Shown here piece by piece: positions 1-12,341 of a stretch of 64,000 nt of DNA. The notes beneath the pieces are model-generated. The model did not search any database, was not told the DNA's origin, and worked only from the letters and a program-made list of their open reading frames with translations. Numbering within the stretch: the stretch's first letter is position 1; every line of letters starts with the position of its first letter. The stretch covers positions 8,867,634-8,931,633 of the forward strand of contig JALPQD010000016.1 in NCBI GenBank assembly GCA_023101885.1. The letters are read 5' to 3'. The position numbers and the translations under genes were made by a program. Source of the DNA: Typhlomys cinereus. Its lineage: Eukaryota > Chordata > Mammalia > Rodentia > Platacanthomyidae.

Positions 1-1201
1 CCTATCCTTCATTGTGTGTGTGGTCATCTTTGGCTTTTTGCTTGAAGATCATAGCAAAGTCAGTATCTCATTGGGATCCAGAGTGTCTTTTCTTCTGCTA
101 TGAGACATCATGGGGTTGGAAACTTTTTCCCATTGGACTAAGCCTGATACCCCCATGGATGGAGTAGTAATCACTAGTTGGGACAAGTATTTAGAGTTCT
201 TAACACTGTCTAATGTGGCTTCCTGGATATAAAAATAATGGATGATGATTTAGGCTTTAAAAATTTATAGATACCAACAGATGAACTGATTTTTCAAATG
301 AGAAATTGCTATTCTGACAGTGACCATGAAGACAGTCTAATGAATTAACGACATGTTCTTTCTCCCTGATTTCTTTGTTTCCATGGTCTAACACACATGG
401 CTTATGAAACATTATCTGTATATCTATTTTATAGTAGATAGTAGTGCCATGATTGCAAAGGATGCTCTGAGCACTGATGAGTGGGTGAACACTTTGGATT
501 CTTCTGCTACTTTGGAATTAGATTTATGCTGTCCACTTCCCCACAATAGTTCACATGGAAACTTGGGAAAGACAAGTTGGTGGCTAAAGGATGCCATCCT
601 TGCTATTTACAACATCCTGTTCAATTCAAAGAGCCTCAGTCAGTCCCCACAGTGTGAACATGTCTGCATGTGTACAAGAGTAGTGCCCCACCCCTCCTCA
701 CATGAGTGGACTAGGCAGCAGGTATGGAAATAACACTCACTGTTCTGGTTTACATGCATGTTGGAGGACAACTTGGCTCAGACTATTGAGATGAGCTTGA
801 TTGTCACATGGTATTTCAATGCTGACTATCTGAAATGTAATTCATGGCCAGAAGTGAGGAATTCCAGTGCATTGGAGGAAATAGACAGATACTTTGTCAT
901 GTGAGAGATGCAAACGATAGCTAAAGTCATTGAAATTTATTGAGACAGAGGCATCCTGGAGTGGAAGGGATTTATTACCTTACTTAGATGGGAATTAATA
1001 AAAGGCTTCATTTGAGGAAGGAAGGTCAGCATCATGCTGAGACAGTTTTTTCTCGTAGTTTTCAACACAAGGAGATATGAACCTAGATGGTTGTATGTAA
1101 TGCATTGATCATCTTATTGGTTTTTAATAAGTTGAGTTTACTGAGCTCTCTATCAGAGATTGGTGCTGTTATCAACATACACCAATGTGTAGTAGAAGAG
1201 G
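1..1201. other. Unique AT-rich sequence, no gene seen
   Basis: Only short chance open frames are present. The 109-codon frame at 404-733 has no recognisable domain, start context or splice structure. No repeat family is recognised here. Confidence 0.5.
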
Positions 1202-1217
1202 CATATCAGGTCTTTTT

Positions 1218-1269
1218 TTATTATTTATTCAATTGTGCGTGTGTGCATATGTATGTGCGCGTGAGCACA

Positions 1270-1307
<38 letters not shown>

Positions 1308-1516
1308 ACCACGGATGAATTCGGGAACCACCATGGATGCCTCCACCTCCTTCTTGTTTACTCTGCCCCGGGATTCACAGGCTCCGCCCTACCAGGACCA
1401 GAAACGCAGGCCGCCCCTGCTTCCACCTGGCGTCTATACGTGGGATCTGGGATCCGAACTCAGGACCTTCCGCCTGCAAGGCAGAGGCTTAACCCCTGAG
1501 CCACCTCTCCAGCCCC
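1218..1516 (-). mobile_element. tRNA-derived SINE with internal (GT)n, young copy
   Basis: Read on the minus strand it begins GGGGCTGGAGAGGTGGCTCA and carries Pol III A-box-like (TGGCTCAGGGGTTAAG) and B-box-like (GTTCGGATCC) motifs. A GC-rich body with a CCAGGTGGAAG stretch follows, then a (GT)n run and an A/T-rich tail. It is flanked by a perfect 16-bp target-site duplication (CATATCAGGTCTTTTT at 1202-1217 and 1518-1533), showing L1-type retroposition. The tRNA-like head resembles rodent ID/B4-type heads, but I cannot name the body. The sister copy at 15643-15947 is nearly identical, so the family was active recently. Confidence 0.85.
1270..1303. repeat. (GT)n microsatellite inside SINE
   Basis: A run of about 16 GT dinucleotides lies at the same internal position as in the other copies of this SINE, between body and tail. 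It therefore came with the element rather than arising independently. Confidence 0.9.
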
Positions 1517-1533
1517 ACATATCAGGTCTTTTT

Positions 1534-2558
1534 CAAGAGTAGTGCAAATGCAAATGCAAAAGAGGCATAGTGCCCAGGAAAGCAAAGCTACTGTTTTGCA
1601 AAAACACTGCTTTAGTTGGAATCCATTCAAGACTTTCTCTGCATATGAATTCTCTCATTTTCTCATGAGAAACTATGTGGTCATTTATCAGATGAAATTA
1701 ACATTTCAGTGATTCTCTCCAACAAGTAAGGTCCTTTCTTAGGGTTTGTGACCAGGGTCGGAAAGGAATAATAAATGTAATGATTCAAACAGGTGCTTCT
1801 GAAGACAGGAAGAAGGAAGGGGAGGAGAAAGTAAAGAGAAAAAAAAGGGAAGGCATAGTAGTTGGGTAGAGAAAGACAGAAAAGGAAGGAAGATGAGGGA
1901 CAGAAAGAAAGGGTAAAATGGAGCTAGGAAGAAATAAAGGGAAAGAAAATAAACAGGGCAGAAAGGAAAGAGGCAGATATGAAGCACAGACTATCTTGTA
2001 AAGAAAAACATCAGGAAAAGTAATGCTAGTTTGCTTCTAATTAGTATGGAAAAAATAGATGAAAGTGAACATTTTTTCCCTTTTGAAAAAAGGCACTACC
2101 TTTTGAAATTGGAACTGTTTACAAGACAAACTAAGTTATATGTGAACAACGCTTTGAGCGTTCCAACACCCAGTCTCACACCGTATTGTGTATACACTTA
2201 AGAAAAACTGGCTCCAATTAGGGATCTCCTGTCGAGCATCTTCTTTATCAGCTTCCACAACAGCTGTGAGCCATTCAGAAAGCCACCAGTTTTTCCTCAT
2301 TACACTCTCCTTAGAATTACAGATGTGCTCAGCTTGTCCCTGGGGAGCTGCGTTCTAGTAAACACATCCTTCTATGTTTTCTGCAGTTTCTTGGAATTAA
2401 GCTTGTGAACACAGGACAACACAGTCAGTGGAAGTTACTAGCTTAAGAAATTTAAGGCTGGAATGCCCCCTGTAATTTGGGGGGAAGGGAAAGCTAGATA
2501 ATGAAAAAGATGTAGGGTGTGTGGATAAAGGGAGGGAGTTAGTAGTTAAAAATGACAC

Positions 2559-2589
<31 letters not shown>

Positions 2590-3743
2590 TTTAATCAGCT
2601 TTACCAAACAAGTTGCGTTGGGATCTGGTGACTGAGAAGTGACTGCTGGAAATGTGCATTTTATTGTGACAAATTTATTCAATCAGAGGATAAGGGAAGA
2701 GGCTGAGACACATAAAGGGGATGAGTAAATCAAGACCTCCTAAGTAGTGTCTTCTTGCTGTGTCTGTGCAAACAACTACATGTTAAAGTCTTGAATAGAG
2801 TTCCTTCTACTACTTGAGCGTGACCTAGTAGAGAAGGTACAATACATTTAGCAAACAGCTTTGGTCCTGTGCCCAGTGACTTACTCTCAGAGTCCTTTAT
2901 TCTAAGCATTGATGAGCACAGTTATCCTCGTGCTTATTATTGTTAAAGAAAAAAAGTTCTTAGGATGTTGGACATAGAGAAAATCTGAAGAAACATCCCA
3001 TCCAAGATAAAGAGTCAGTTACAAAATTTACAGAGAAAGAAAAATACTGTGTTGGTCTCTGTTTTGCTGATCTCTGTCTAGCTGAGACTCCTGGTGGGCA
3101 TCATACTGATTTGTTTTAGTCATGTGACTTCCTACAGCCAATGGGATTTCTTCTGTGCAAATATAGACACAGGAAGTACTTGAACAATGGAGAGGCTTCC
3201 TTTCTCTGCTGCTCTTGGAACTCCTGTAACTACTTTGACCTGCAGATAGGTGCTCATCCCTTAAGGAGTCCAGCAATGATTAACTGACCAGAGCATCTGA
3301 ACAGAGTGATTACCCAGTTTAGCTGCAGAAAGTGATTAAGTGAATAACTGCTGTGTAGAAGCTCTGAACTGTGGGTTCTTCTAAACAATAAAACTTTACT
3401 GTTATGGGAAGCCAGATAATGATGTAGATTAGGATGTGCATTGGGATCAAATATCGTTTTTCAGAATCTATCTTTTCCAACACACTGCAAAATCTTGCAA
3501 GTCAAGTCAAGCCCATCTTCCTATTCTTTTTCGGTTTGTACTGGGGAGCCATGACACTACATAAGTGGGGTTACAGTCATGTGTCACTGAATGAACAGGA
3601 TGTGTTCTTGGAAGCATGTGTTCACTCTTGTATACTGTGTTCAGGATTAATCATTTGATGTGGACTCTATGCATTCAAGAGGTGAGGTTAGCATGAGTTA
3701 TCTGAGGCTAGCATAGGCGCATTTCAGTGTGCTGTTTTGTAAC
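1534..3743. other. Unique sequence with purine-rich tract and poly(T)
   Basis: No gene is seen. The stretch contains a GA-rich low-complexity tract at about 1795-1975 and a pure T run of about 30 bases at 2558-2587. Short open frames here (for example 3028-3276 minus) have no recognisable features. Confidence 0.5.
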
Positions 3744-3754
3744 AGACATCTTTT

Positions 3755-3829
3755 TTTATGTAGGTTTTTTTATTATTTATTCAATTGTGCGTGTATCTGT
3801 ATGTATGTGTGGGTATGTATGTATGTAAT
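3755..3829 (-). mobile_element. Tail-only copy of the GT-containing SINE
   Basis: Only the 3' end of the SINE is present: the T-rich tail complement, the ATTCAATTGTGCGTGT segment and degenerate GT/GTAT repeats. The 11-bp repeat AGACATCTTTT flanks it (3744-3754 and 3830-3840). This is therefore a real, very short 5'-truncated retroposition event, not a decayed full copy. Confidence 0.7.
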
Positions 3830-3877
3830 AGACATCTTTTAAAAGTATACTTTAAAGTATAAAAAGTAAATATAAAG

Positions 3878-4138
3878 GGGGGTGAAGAGATGGCTTAGGG
3901 GGTAAAGCTTTTGTCTCATAAGCAAAAGGACCTAAGTGCAGATCCAAAATCCTGCATAAAAAATATCAGGCAAAAATAGTGACCTGTATTTCAGGCCCTG
4001 GAAGACAGCCTGGGAAACTCCAGAGCAAAGCAATAAGGAGGTAGAGAAATCCAGGAGGATTCCCTAAGTCACCCTTGGGTCATCTTCATCACATACACAC
4101 ATACACTGACATGTGTGTGCACATGCAAAAAGAAAAAA
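3878..4138 (+). mobile_element. tRNA-derived SINE, older type
   Basis: It starts with a tRNA-like head (GAGATGGCTTAGGGGGTAAAG, then a B-box-like GTGCAGATCC). A body follows containing CTGGAAGACAGCCTGGG, then a CA-rich segment and an A-rich tail. The body resembles the longer copy at 39451-39941. It is diverged, and no clear flanking duplication was found. Confidence 0.6.
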
Positions 4139-4311
4139 AGCAATTCACAAATCATTATTTTAATAATTTGTTTTTAGGAAGTTTTTCTTCTTGCATGATT
4201 ATGCATGGCAAGATTTCACATGACTGGCCACACAGTAGAGTTTTGAACCAACAGTACCACACACAAGTGAGTTGTGTGTTCCAATGCAGTATCATGATGT
4301 AACGGTTACTC

Positions 4312-4655
4312 TAAACTATTGTTGTGAGAGAGCACTCAAAGTCAATCAACTTAAGGGAGAAAGGGAGGTTTTTTCAGCTTATGGTTCCAGAGGGAAGGTA
4401 CAGTCTCTCAAAGCAGAGGTGGCATGGCTGGCTGGCCAAAGCTGGAGGAGGCTAGGTCACCGCAGACATCTTGGAAGCTGAGAGCTACAAAACTGTTTGC
4501 TGCAAAGGCAGACTTCTCCTGGAGGCAGGGTGGGACTAATCCACCTCAAGGCCCATCCCTAGTGACTGCCTTCCTCCAGCAAGGCTCCATCTCTCAAGGT
4601 GCCATGACCTTGCCAAACACATGAGACTGTGGGGGACACATTTCAAACCATGACA
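4312..4655 (-). mobile_element. MaLR-type solo LTR fragment (ERVL-MaLR-like)
   Basis: The plus strand reads as the complement of the rodent MT/ORR1 LTR layout: GCTGTGAGA-like terminus, CAACTTAAGGGAGAAAGG, CTTATGGTTCCAGAGGG, GGGTGGGACTAATC, CTTCCTCCAGCAAGG, and ACTGTGGGGGACA near the other end. The copies at 37105-37460 and 39950-40300 share this order. There is no coding content. The subfamily is not assigned. Confidence 0.6.
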
Positions 4656-5027
4656 CATGACAACTACAATATCAGTAGATAAGGGAAGTTTTCAACAGCA
4701 TTATAATGTTTAGGGAGCACTGTTGCATATTCAGCCAGACAGCATTATGAGAAGTGGACTGTATTATTAAAAAGGAAGGGCACTGAAGTAGGGATACCTA
4801 AGTCCATCACAGGAAGATGTAGTAAAATCTCAAGAACAGATCTTTATTGAGGGTATTATCATTGAAGGTATTTTGGTGAATGTGGTAAGACTTAAAAGAT
4901 TTAAAAAAAAGGTGTTAGGTTAGAATCTGGACACTTAAGAATGAAGATGAGAGTGAATATTATTTTCTGGAAAAGAAGAAAGAAGTTCAGAGCCAGATCT
5001 AGAATTAGCTTTCCATTATACACTTAT

Positions 5028-5041
5028 AAATAGTCTGCTGA
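5028..5041 (+). repeat. Target-site duplication, left
   Basis: AAATAGTCTGCTGA, repeated exactly at 5611-5624. It brackets the L1 3' fragment between them. Confidence 0.85.
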
Positions 5042-5610
5042 AGAACATCAGAGACTCTATATCAACCACCAGGAACTAAGGCAGCCTAATCTCTCCCTAT
5101 CCTGAAGCTCAGGGAAATTTGCGGAAGAAGGGGCGGTCAGATTGTAAGAGCACAGGATGGGAGGAGTAATGATATGCAAGATACTCCACACAAGTTAGGG
5201 CCGAAGCAATCATAATAGGACTTTGCATGACCTGTGCTATGTCCCACACCCTATTGACCCCATAAAGTCTAGCATAGACTAAAGGCACTAAGATCCTTGG
5301 AGGCTAGGGACTGACAGCCACAGTAGTGTTCCTAAGCTTAAGGGGAATACAGGAAAGGGTTCTGGGAAATGCCCCTGGGTCCTTGCACTTCATCAGAGAG
5401 GAGGACTCAGAGGAGACTTTGGCATGCACAGTAAAGGATGCTCCGGGGATTGGGGGGGAGGCACTGGGGGATGGGGAGAGAGGGGTGAGGGGAGGGGAGC
5501 AGGGGGTTCAGGGGGAGGAGGAGGAAGGGAGGGAACCGGTGTACCTGTTAAGTTTGTATGAGCAGAAATAATAATAATAAAAAATGTTAAAAAAATTAAA
5601 AAAAAAAAAG
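5042..5610 (+). mobile_element. 5'-truncated L1, 3' UTR only
   Basis: It matches the 3' UTR of L1-B (57190-57762) in order: CAGAGACTCTATATCAACCA, GGAAATTTGCGGAAGAAGGG, the CACACAAGTTAGGGCCGAAG segment, a G-rich polypurine tract (about 5443-5535), GTATGAGCAGAAATAATAAT and an A-rich tail. A perfect 14-bp target-site duplication (5028-5041 / 5611-5624) confirms retroposition. No ORF2 sequence is included. Confidence 0.9.
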
Positions 5611-5624
5611 AAATAGTCTGCTGA
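5611..5624 (+). repeat. Target-site duplication, right
   Basis: Exact second copy of AAATAGTCTGCTGA, immediately after the A-rich tail. Confidence 0.85.
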
Positions 5625-7512
5625 GCTTTCCCCCTGAAACTTCCTTCATCATTCATCTGGAAATTTTCGACAAGGTTTCTAGACATTTGGAAATGAAGTA
5701 GGAAATTCCTGGAGGGAGGTTCAGGAGACCATTATGAAGTGTATGATAATGGGTAGTGAGTTCTAGACATAGTTCTAAACTGTTTTTTTCTCTTCTAGCA
5801 AATAATCTTTTCTCATCTTCACTTTTAAAGTTTGGAAACCTTGCTTAAAATGTCTTTATGTTCTATAAAGGATAGACCAGTGATCTTGCTGGAAACATGT
5901 AGACAAGTGAATGTTGCTTATTGTGCTGGAAGATTCATAGCATCACTTTAGGTTAGTGCTTTGGGGCATTACATGTCAATGTTTTACCTTCCTTACCCAT
6001 TACTGTTACTTGTAGAGGGAAATGTGGAAAGGAGCACCAAAAGTGTCAGATGTGTGCCCCTGATGTTGCTGACCAAGAATAATCCTAATGTTCTGGAAAC
6101 TTAATTGTCTTGAGTACTTCTGAATGTTATTTAAAGATTAAAAATATCATTAGGGCATAAAGCAACAATTGTAAGTATGACATTATAGCTATAATTTGTG
6201 TGTGATGGGCATTTGTTTTAACAACATGGGCATGATTAGTCATGCATATTCTATAAGCAGATTCCTAGAACAGAAAAGAGGTAATGGAAGAAGTCTAGAG
6301 TAGACATGTCAGGCTCTCACCTCTATTACAACCATGATTTCACATATTTGTTAGTTCAAATTTCAGTTCTCTTGTGGTATGGCCATATCCTTCAAATTGA
6401 AATGGTACCTTCTTGAAGGAAGTACATCAGACACAGGAAACTTACAAGGCTTGGGACTCTAACAAAAGTTACAAGGATGGGGAATGTCCTGAATAAAAGA
6501 ATGTGGCTGACCAAGTGCTTGGGAGTTGTACAGGGAACAGTTGGATGTGTCTTTCATCTGATGTTCTCCATGTTGGGGTGAGTTTCTCAGTGACACAGCT
6601 GCCTTGAGTCACCCGAATATTATATATAGCAGCCCATCCAGACTGTTGTAAGTAACCTCCACACAATGATCCTTGGTTCTCCAAGCTAGACTTGTATGAA
6701 TCATTTCTTTGGATTGTGATTAATGTCCTCTCTGGAAAGAGGAAAGAACTTTCTTTACCTCTCCCCAGTAGAAGTCACACAACATCACTATTTTTCATGT
6801 TTCGATATTCTCATTTAATCTCATAGATTACTAAAGAAAATTGAATTAATTTTGGGTGTTTGACACAACATGCAGATTTCTCTGCAGCAATGATAGTTAC
6901 TCACTGAAAACTAATTTCTTATCCAATTTTCTGAGTCTTTATGTACAGTCCAATTATAGTTTTATTTTTACAGTAGTAAAGTACTCTAGTAGAATAAAAA
7001 TACTTTGTAGTACTGCTTGATATTTCTTCAATGCTTTAAAGCTTATGAAGAAAAATCCCTTACACTCTTAAATGCAACTCATGGCATGTCTATGTGGTAA
7101 GCAGCATTCTATTTGCTATACATGGTTCTCATGGAGAAGATGGCATAATGTGGTCAAGTAGTCTGGATAAATGAAAATCAGAAGTAAACTCTAGCTGTGT
7201 AATTTTCGATAAGTAATCTTAAACCTCTAGTACACAGCACTGAAGGGGCAGAGTCTAATTGAAGTTCCTTAACCCTGTATTCTCATGCCTCACTGCCTTA
7301 TGGGAATATCCTTGGTGTACAAAGGTCCTTACTGTGAAATGAAAGCTGGAGCCATGATCTAGTTTCCTTTGTTGAAGACTCCGTCCTAGTTTAAATAAGC
7401 ATGAACTTAACTGAATGTTAGAAGCCTTCTCTCCTGCTTTATTTTATACCCAGCTAGAAGATCAGAAATGTGCAATCATTGATAGCCATCTTCAGTTTTA
7501 GGTTTACTGCTT
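5625..7512. other. Unique AT-rich sequence, no gene seen
   Basis: I see no repeat family, RNA gene or convincing coding frame in this stretch. Confidence 0.45.
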
Positions 7513-7529
7513 AAGGACTTTTGAATTTT

Positions 7530-7543
7530 TAAGTGTTTTATTT

Positions 7544-7592
<49 letters not shown>

Positions 7593-7735
7593 CATGCCAC
7601 ACTGCAAGGGTAGTAGTCAGAGAAAAACTTTCAGTAGTCAGTTCTCTCCCTCCACATAGTGGACTTCCAGGGATTGAACTAAGGTCAACAGTTTTGCAGG
7701 CAGGTACCTCATCTGATGAGCTATCTCTCCAGCCC
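7530..7735 (-). mobile_element. B4/RSINE-like tRNA-derived SINE with (GA)n
   Basis: On the minus strand it reads GGGCTGGAGAGATAGCTCAT, a B-box-like TTAGTTCAATCCC, then GGAGGGAGAGAACTGACTAC, as in rodent B4/RSINE bodies. It ends in a (GA/CT)n run (7544-7589) and an A/T tail. A 17-bp flanking repeat with one mismatch (7513-7529 and 7736-7752) marks the insertion. Confidence 0.75.
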
Positions 7736-8100
7736 AAGGACTTATGAATTTTATTCTCATGTTGATTACTATAGTTGATTTTGCCCAGAAATTATGTGCT
7801 AATGTTGGGCCACATTTTGAATTTCATAACTGTGTGCATGTAGGTTATTATTCTACTGATCTCAATCATTCTGAAGACAGGAGACTTCCAACAAAGAATT
7901 ACTGAGCTACCAATATTAGTAGTGCTGAGGTTTGAAAAATCTTTGGAGATTTTTTATAAGTTTCATGCTCTACTGACTGAGTTAGCCAGGCACTAGAATT
8001 TTTTTTTAAAGTAAAGTAGCACTTGTTATACTAAGTACACACACAGAAACACATACTTTTTTTGTATTTTACCCATCCCTCCTCATGTCTAATAATAGCT

Positions 8101-8130
8101 TTTTTAAAAAAATTACTTGTTTACTGTGTG

Positions 8131-8173
<43 letters not shown>

Positions 8174-8394
8174 CAGAGGGCACTATGGAGGACCAAGGGT
8201 GACTTCAGGAATCATCCTGGATTACTTCTACCTCCTTTTTGCTTCACTCTGGGATTTCCTAGGCTCTACTCACCAGAGCCAGAAATTCAGGAAGCTATTT
8301 CTGCCTTGTGTTTTTATGTGGGACCTGGGATCCAAACTCAGGACCTTCTGCTTGCAAGGCAGAGTCTTAAATCCTGAGCCATCTCTCCAGTCCC
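8101..8394 (-). mobile_element. tRNA-derived SINE with (GT)n, older copy
   Basis: It has the same layout as 1218-1516 read on the minus strand: a GGGACTGGAGAGATGGCTCA head, a B-box-like TTTGGATCCC, a body with CCTAGGAAATCCCAGAG, then a (GT)n run (8125-8171). It is several percent diverged from the young copies. An imperfect flanking repeat (CTAATAATAGCTT / CTAATTATACCTT) is visible. Confidence 0.75.
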
Positions 8395-9289
8395 TAATTA
8401 TACCTTGTAAAGGGGAGATTACTACATGTATATTTGATGACCAACTTTTCCCCATGCTGCTTTAGTTTCACTTAAACACCATTTAGCGTCACTAAATAGT
8501 TGCTTACCAAAATTGCTTAGACTATGTAGCTCTGACATGAATAACTTAGCTTATTTATTATGGTTCAGATTTTTAGTTATTCACAAATAAATAATGCACA
8601 GTCTTTAGAAAGCTAAGGATGATTAAGGGTAAAATTTGGTGGTTAAATCTGTTTTTCTTCCTTCATCTGTGATTTGAATTTCCACACCACCATAGTAAGA
8701 AGTATGTATGAAGTCTCTTCCAACCATCAGTCCGTAAGAACTTCTTTGACATCCAAGTTGAGACAGTGTGTTCACACACTGTGTGTGTATGTGTGTGTGT
8801 ATGTTTGTGCGTATGTGTTAAAGTGAAAACCAGCTATTGTTGATGGTCAGATAATAATTCAAATATTTATGGACTACAATGATACTTCAAGATATGTACA
8901 CATTCCATCATGTTTGATTCTGGTAATCAGCATATTCATAATGTCAGACCCTTGTTATGGTGTCACGATGAAATACTTCTCATAAGCTCATGCATTGGAG
9001 GAAATGGGCCACTGGAACATGGTTTTGGAGGTTGCACTTGACCACCTCCCTTCCTTGTTTTCTGTTTCCAATCTAAGGCAGGGAAGTGGTCACCTCCACA
9101 TGCTCCTGTTCACATTGCCTTCTGCCTCACCACAGATCCAGAATTCATGGTTCCAAGGACTAGGAAGTAAAATCTCTGCAACCATGACCTGAAAGTCCCT
9201 CTTTTGTGTTTCTTTCTTAGGTCACAATAATGAGAAAATCAAGTGATACAATGCTTATGCTGTGTGATAAGATTATTCAAGATCTTCTT
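8395..9289. other. Unique sequence, no gene seen
   Basis: Contains a short impure (GT)n at 8779-8818. The 65-codon frame at 8995-9192 shows no recognisable domain. Confidence 0.4.
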
Positions 9290-9760
9290 TTCTAGATTAT
9301 TGAAATATATACCGTATTACAGTTAGCTTTAGATACTCCACTGTGAACAAAACATGAGGCCTCATTCTTTACATTTATTTGTGATATTGTATGGCTGACA
9401 ATCCTTTCCATGTTCTCTTCAGTCTGAAGTTCAATCACTTTATTTTCTACCTGTAAGAGAGCATGGTTTTGATTTTACCTTTGAGTAAGATCATATAGCA
9501 TTTGAATTTTTGGTCACATTATCATTGTTGTTGCAAATAGCAGGAGTGAAGTTTTTTATGGTTGAATAGTATACTGTGGTACTCATATGGCACATTTTTC
9601 TTATCAGTTGGAAATAGCTACAATAAATATGGGAATTTAGATATCTTTTTGACATAGCGATTTCAGTCCCTTTGGATACATGTCTAGTAATGGGATTGAT
9701 TGATCATATTGTAGCTTTGTTTTCAATTTTCTGATGAATAACCATACAGGAAAACCATTA
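9290..9760 (-). mobile_element. Ancient L1 fragment (end of ORF2)
   Basis: The plus strand has the antisense signature of an L1 ORF2 C-terminus and nearby sequence, recognisable from old mammalian L1 antisense reads: GGTTGAATAGTATACTGTGG, GGAAATAGCTACAATAAATA, CTTTGGATACATGTCTAGTA, ATGGGATTGATTGATCATAT. It is much more diverged than L1-A or L1-B, so it predates the rodent-specific families. Confidence 0.6.
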
Positions 9761-11271
9761 TTCTTAAAGTTCAATTCTTGCCTCTTAAAAGACAATACAT
9801 AACCAAAGAATATGTTTAGTGACCCTTCTTACGCAGGTAGATACTATTCAGTATTTCAAAGGTAGCATCCCTAGATGACTTTCCTTAAAGAAATTATTGA
9901 TTTATGTCATCAAAAACCAAGTATTCAAAAAGGAGTCTTAGACCTTGGCTAGAAGCAAAGTATGTGGGCTTCCCAGGGGTCCCATCTGTAAGAGGAGCAT
10001 TGATTTTTGACCTTTTGGGAGGTTTCGTGTCTTTCTCTCTTTCCTTTCAAAAATTCCTTTAATGTTTTATTATGCACATGGATAGCATGGCGAGGAAGAG
10101 AATAAAACTGAAGATGGATGAAACATTTTTCCTGGAATTTTATGGTTGTGTGTCAATGAGCTTTCAGTTATATTAAAGTTTAAAAAATATAAACAAACAG
10201 AATCACTGTGTCCAAGTAGATATCCCTCTCTACTGACTAATATAGTTACCATGTCTATTTCTTCCTGATTTTTAAAAATCTTTTCACATAAGCAGCAAAA
10301 GTTTCTAAGATGCAAATAATTGCCCAGCACCCATATTCACAGTTACATCTTTATCTCATAAGCAATATACATAGTCCCCAAATTGGAAATTAATTTATTT
10401 ATGAGAGTTTTAGTGTTTTGGGTCTTTGTTTCTCAAAAGTTGCCTTCAAATCAACTCTCTTAAATTTGTTTTGACAGCTTCTGGGTTAGTACTAGAGAAC
10501 TATCTACTTTTGACATATTTTATATTGTGCTATCTCAGACAGAATGGCATTAACTAAAGGCTATAAAATGTAACTTTGTAAACATGCAAGGGTTACAAAC
10601 CTCTCTCTCTCACATACACAAGGACCAATTCCTCTTATTCATTTGGAAATATTTTTCCCTGTGCTGATACTTGAAATATTCACTGGTTTGATGTATCTTA
10701 GTTAACCTTAAGACCATAGGGGCTTATAGAATAAGCATATATCTTCCTGTTTAGAAAGTAGCGTGTCTCCTGATGCTTGTTGGCCTTGGCACTAAGTTGC
10801 AGGTTTGGCTCCAATCTATTCTGCCTATTTGTTCATTCACCTTGTATCTGCCCTACCTAAGACACATTTTCCTCAGGACAGATGGCAAAGTGCAAGCTGC
10901 AAGCACACCACTCATTTAAATCCTCTGCTTTTATCCCGTCCACCTACAGCCTTTTTTACCACCATGTCTAGCATCAGTGGTCAGTGTGCCTTGACTACTG
11001 TGTGTTGCCAGACAGAGACACAGAAGGCTTAAATTAATTACCCAGTAAATTCGCTCACAACTAGCAATAGTTATACTGCTTATAAATAAAAATTTCATTT
11101 AGAGTGGTTTCTCTTAAGAAGAGGGATCACCTGTTCATGAGTTTCTATCAAACAATGATATTCTCAAGGAAGCAATTTTATCTCATGCTTAGCATCCATC
11201 TCAAGCACAGCATTTAAAGAACTAGATGTCTATGAAAAATAATTTAAGTATATACTTAAATCCTAGCAGTA
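9761..11271. other. Unique sequence, no gene seen
   Basis: I see no recognisable repeat or coding exon. The 86- and 75-codon frames at 10070-10330 (minus) and 10805-11032 (plus) lack any motif. Confidence 0.4.
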
Positions 11272-11368
11272 TATACTTGTATTCCTAGCACTTGGATAAC
11301 AGTGGTAAGATTATGAGTTTGAAACGAACCTTAGCCACACAGCTAGACTCAGTCTCAAAAACAAAAAA
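11272..11368 (+). mobile_element. Diverged B1-like (7SL-derived) fragment
   Basis: The order TATTCCTAGCACTTGGATAA, GAGTTTGAAACGAACC, GACTCAGTCTCAAAAACAAA matches a B1 element from its Pol III B-box region to its A-rich tail, with many substitutions. Confidence 0.5.
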
Positions 11369-12326
11369 GGAACAAAAAGCTCAGTCCAATGGCTGAGTAA
11401 ACTTACCCTAAAAACATAATATAAATATTCTAGAAACTCGAAGTGCTGGAAAGGCCTCTGCTTATAGCTGGAGTCACTTCAGTGAGTTCATTTTAATTTG
11501 TTGTTGGCGATTATTGAATGCTAGTGTAAACACACAGAAGTAAGTTTATAACTATCACTTCCTCAAATTATTTTTATCCCTCTTTGTCTGAAACTTTGCC
11601 TCTGTAGTGTTTATAAATAATCGTGTCACAAGATAAACTGTTGCAAAAAGAAAGAAGAGGTTTTTATGTAAAGCTAGCACCTTCTAACTCCAGGGCATCT
11701 CTCTTAGGGACTGGAGCAATGATTTTATTATTTGTAATTCCTCATGGTTTTCCAGTTCTTGGTCACAAGACTGTCTTCTTAACTAACACGTAGATCAAAT
11801 ACAAGAGTTAACAAAAAAATATTTTTCCATTTACTTAAAAATTCCATTAACAATATATAATAATATCTTATAATTACAGTTTAAATAATAAATATGAATA
11901 TGAACACTATGCATATACACACATACTCATATGCACGCGCATGTATGCACTTCTACTTGTGCTTTGTAGTACAAATAACAGTGTTCTGAGAAGAAATAGC
12001 TAAATGAAAAACAAATAGCAAACCTTCACTGCTTTCTAAAATGCTTTTGTTTTCATACACATCCAAGTCTGGGGATAGGAAGTATAAGTTTATTAAGTCA
12101 GATTTAAACCACCAAGGACCATCAAAGCTATTTAGTCTGTTTGTCTTGCCAACACTTCATTATCAAAACGGGGGAGACCTCACAAGGCACCACACCCCAC
12201 TGAAGGACCATCCCGGGTAAATGTGGCTGTGGGAAGGGGAACTACTCTCTCTACTGGTAACATTCACTCTGTCTGGAAGACACTCTCGGGTGGCGCTCCT
12301 CTCTGTCCTCTGACTCTTACGTTCTC
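11369..12326. other. Unique AT-rich sequence, no gene seen
   Basis: AT-rich stretches (11800-11930) and a short CA/TG-rich patch near 11917-11947. No gene is supported. Confidence 0.4.
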
Positions 12327-12341
12327 ACTGCCCCATCTTCT

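Noticed and set aside
1087..1542. 151-codon and 104-codon open frames with poly-Val/Cys stretches
   Set aside because: They are translations of the (GT)n run and SINE body at 1218-1516. Similar frames at 8085-8465, 15655-15931 and 23524-23784 arise the same way.
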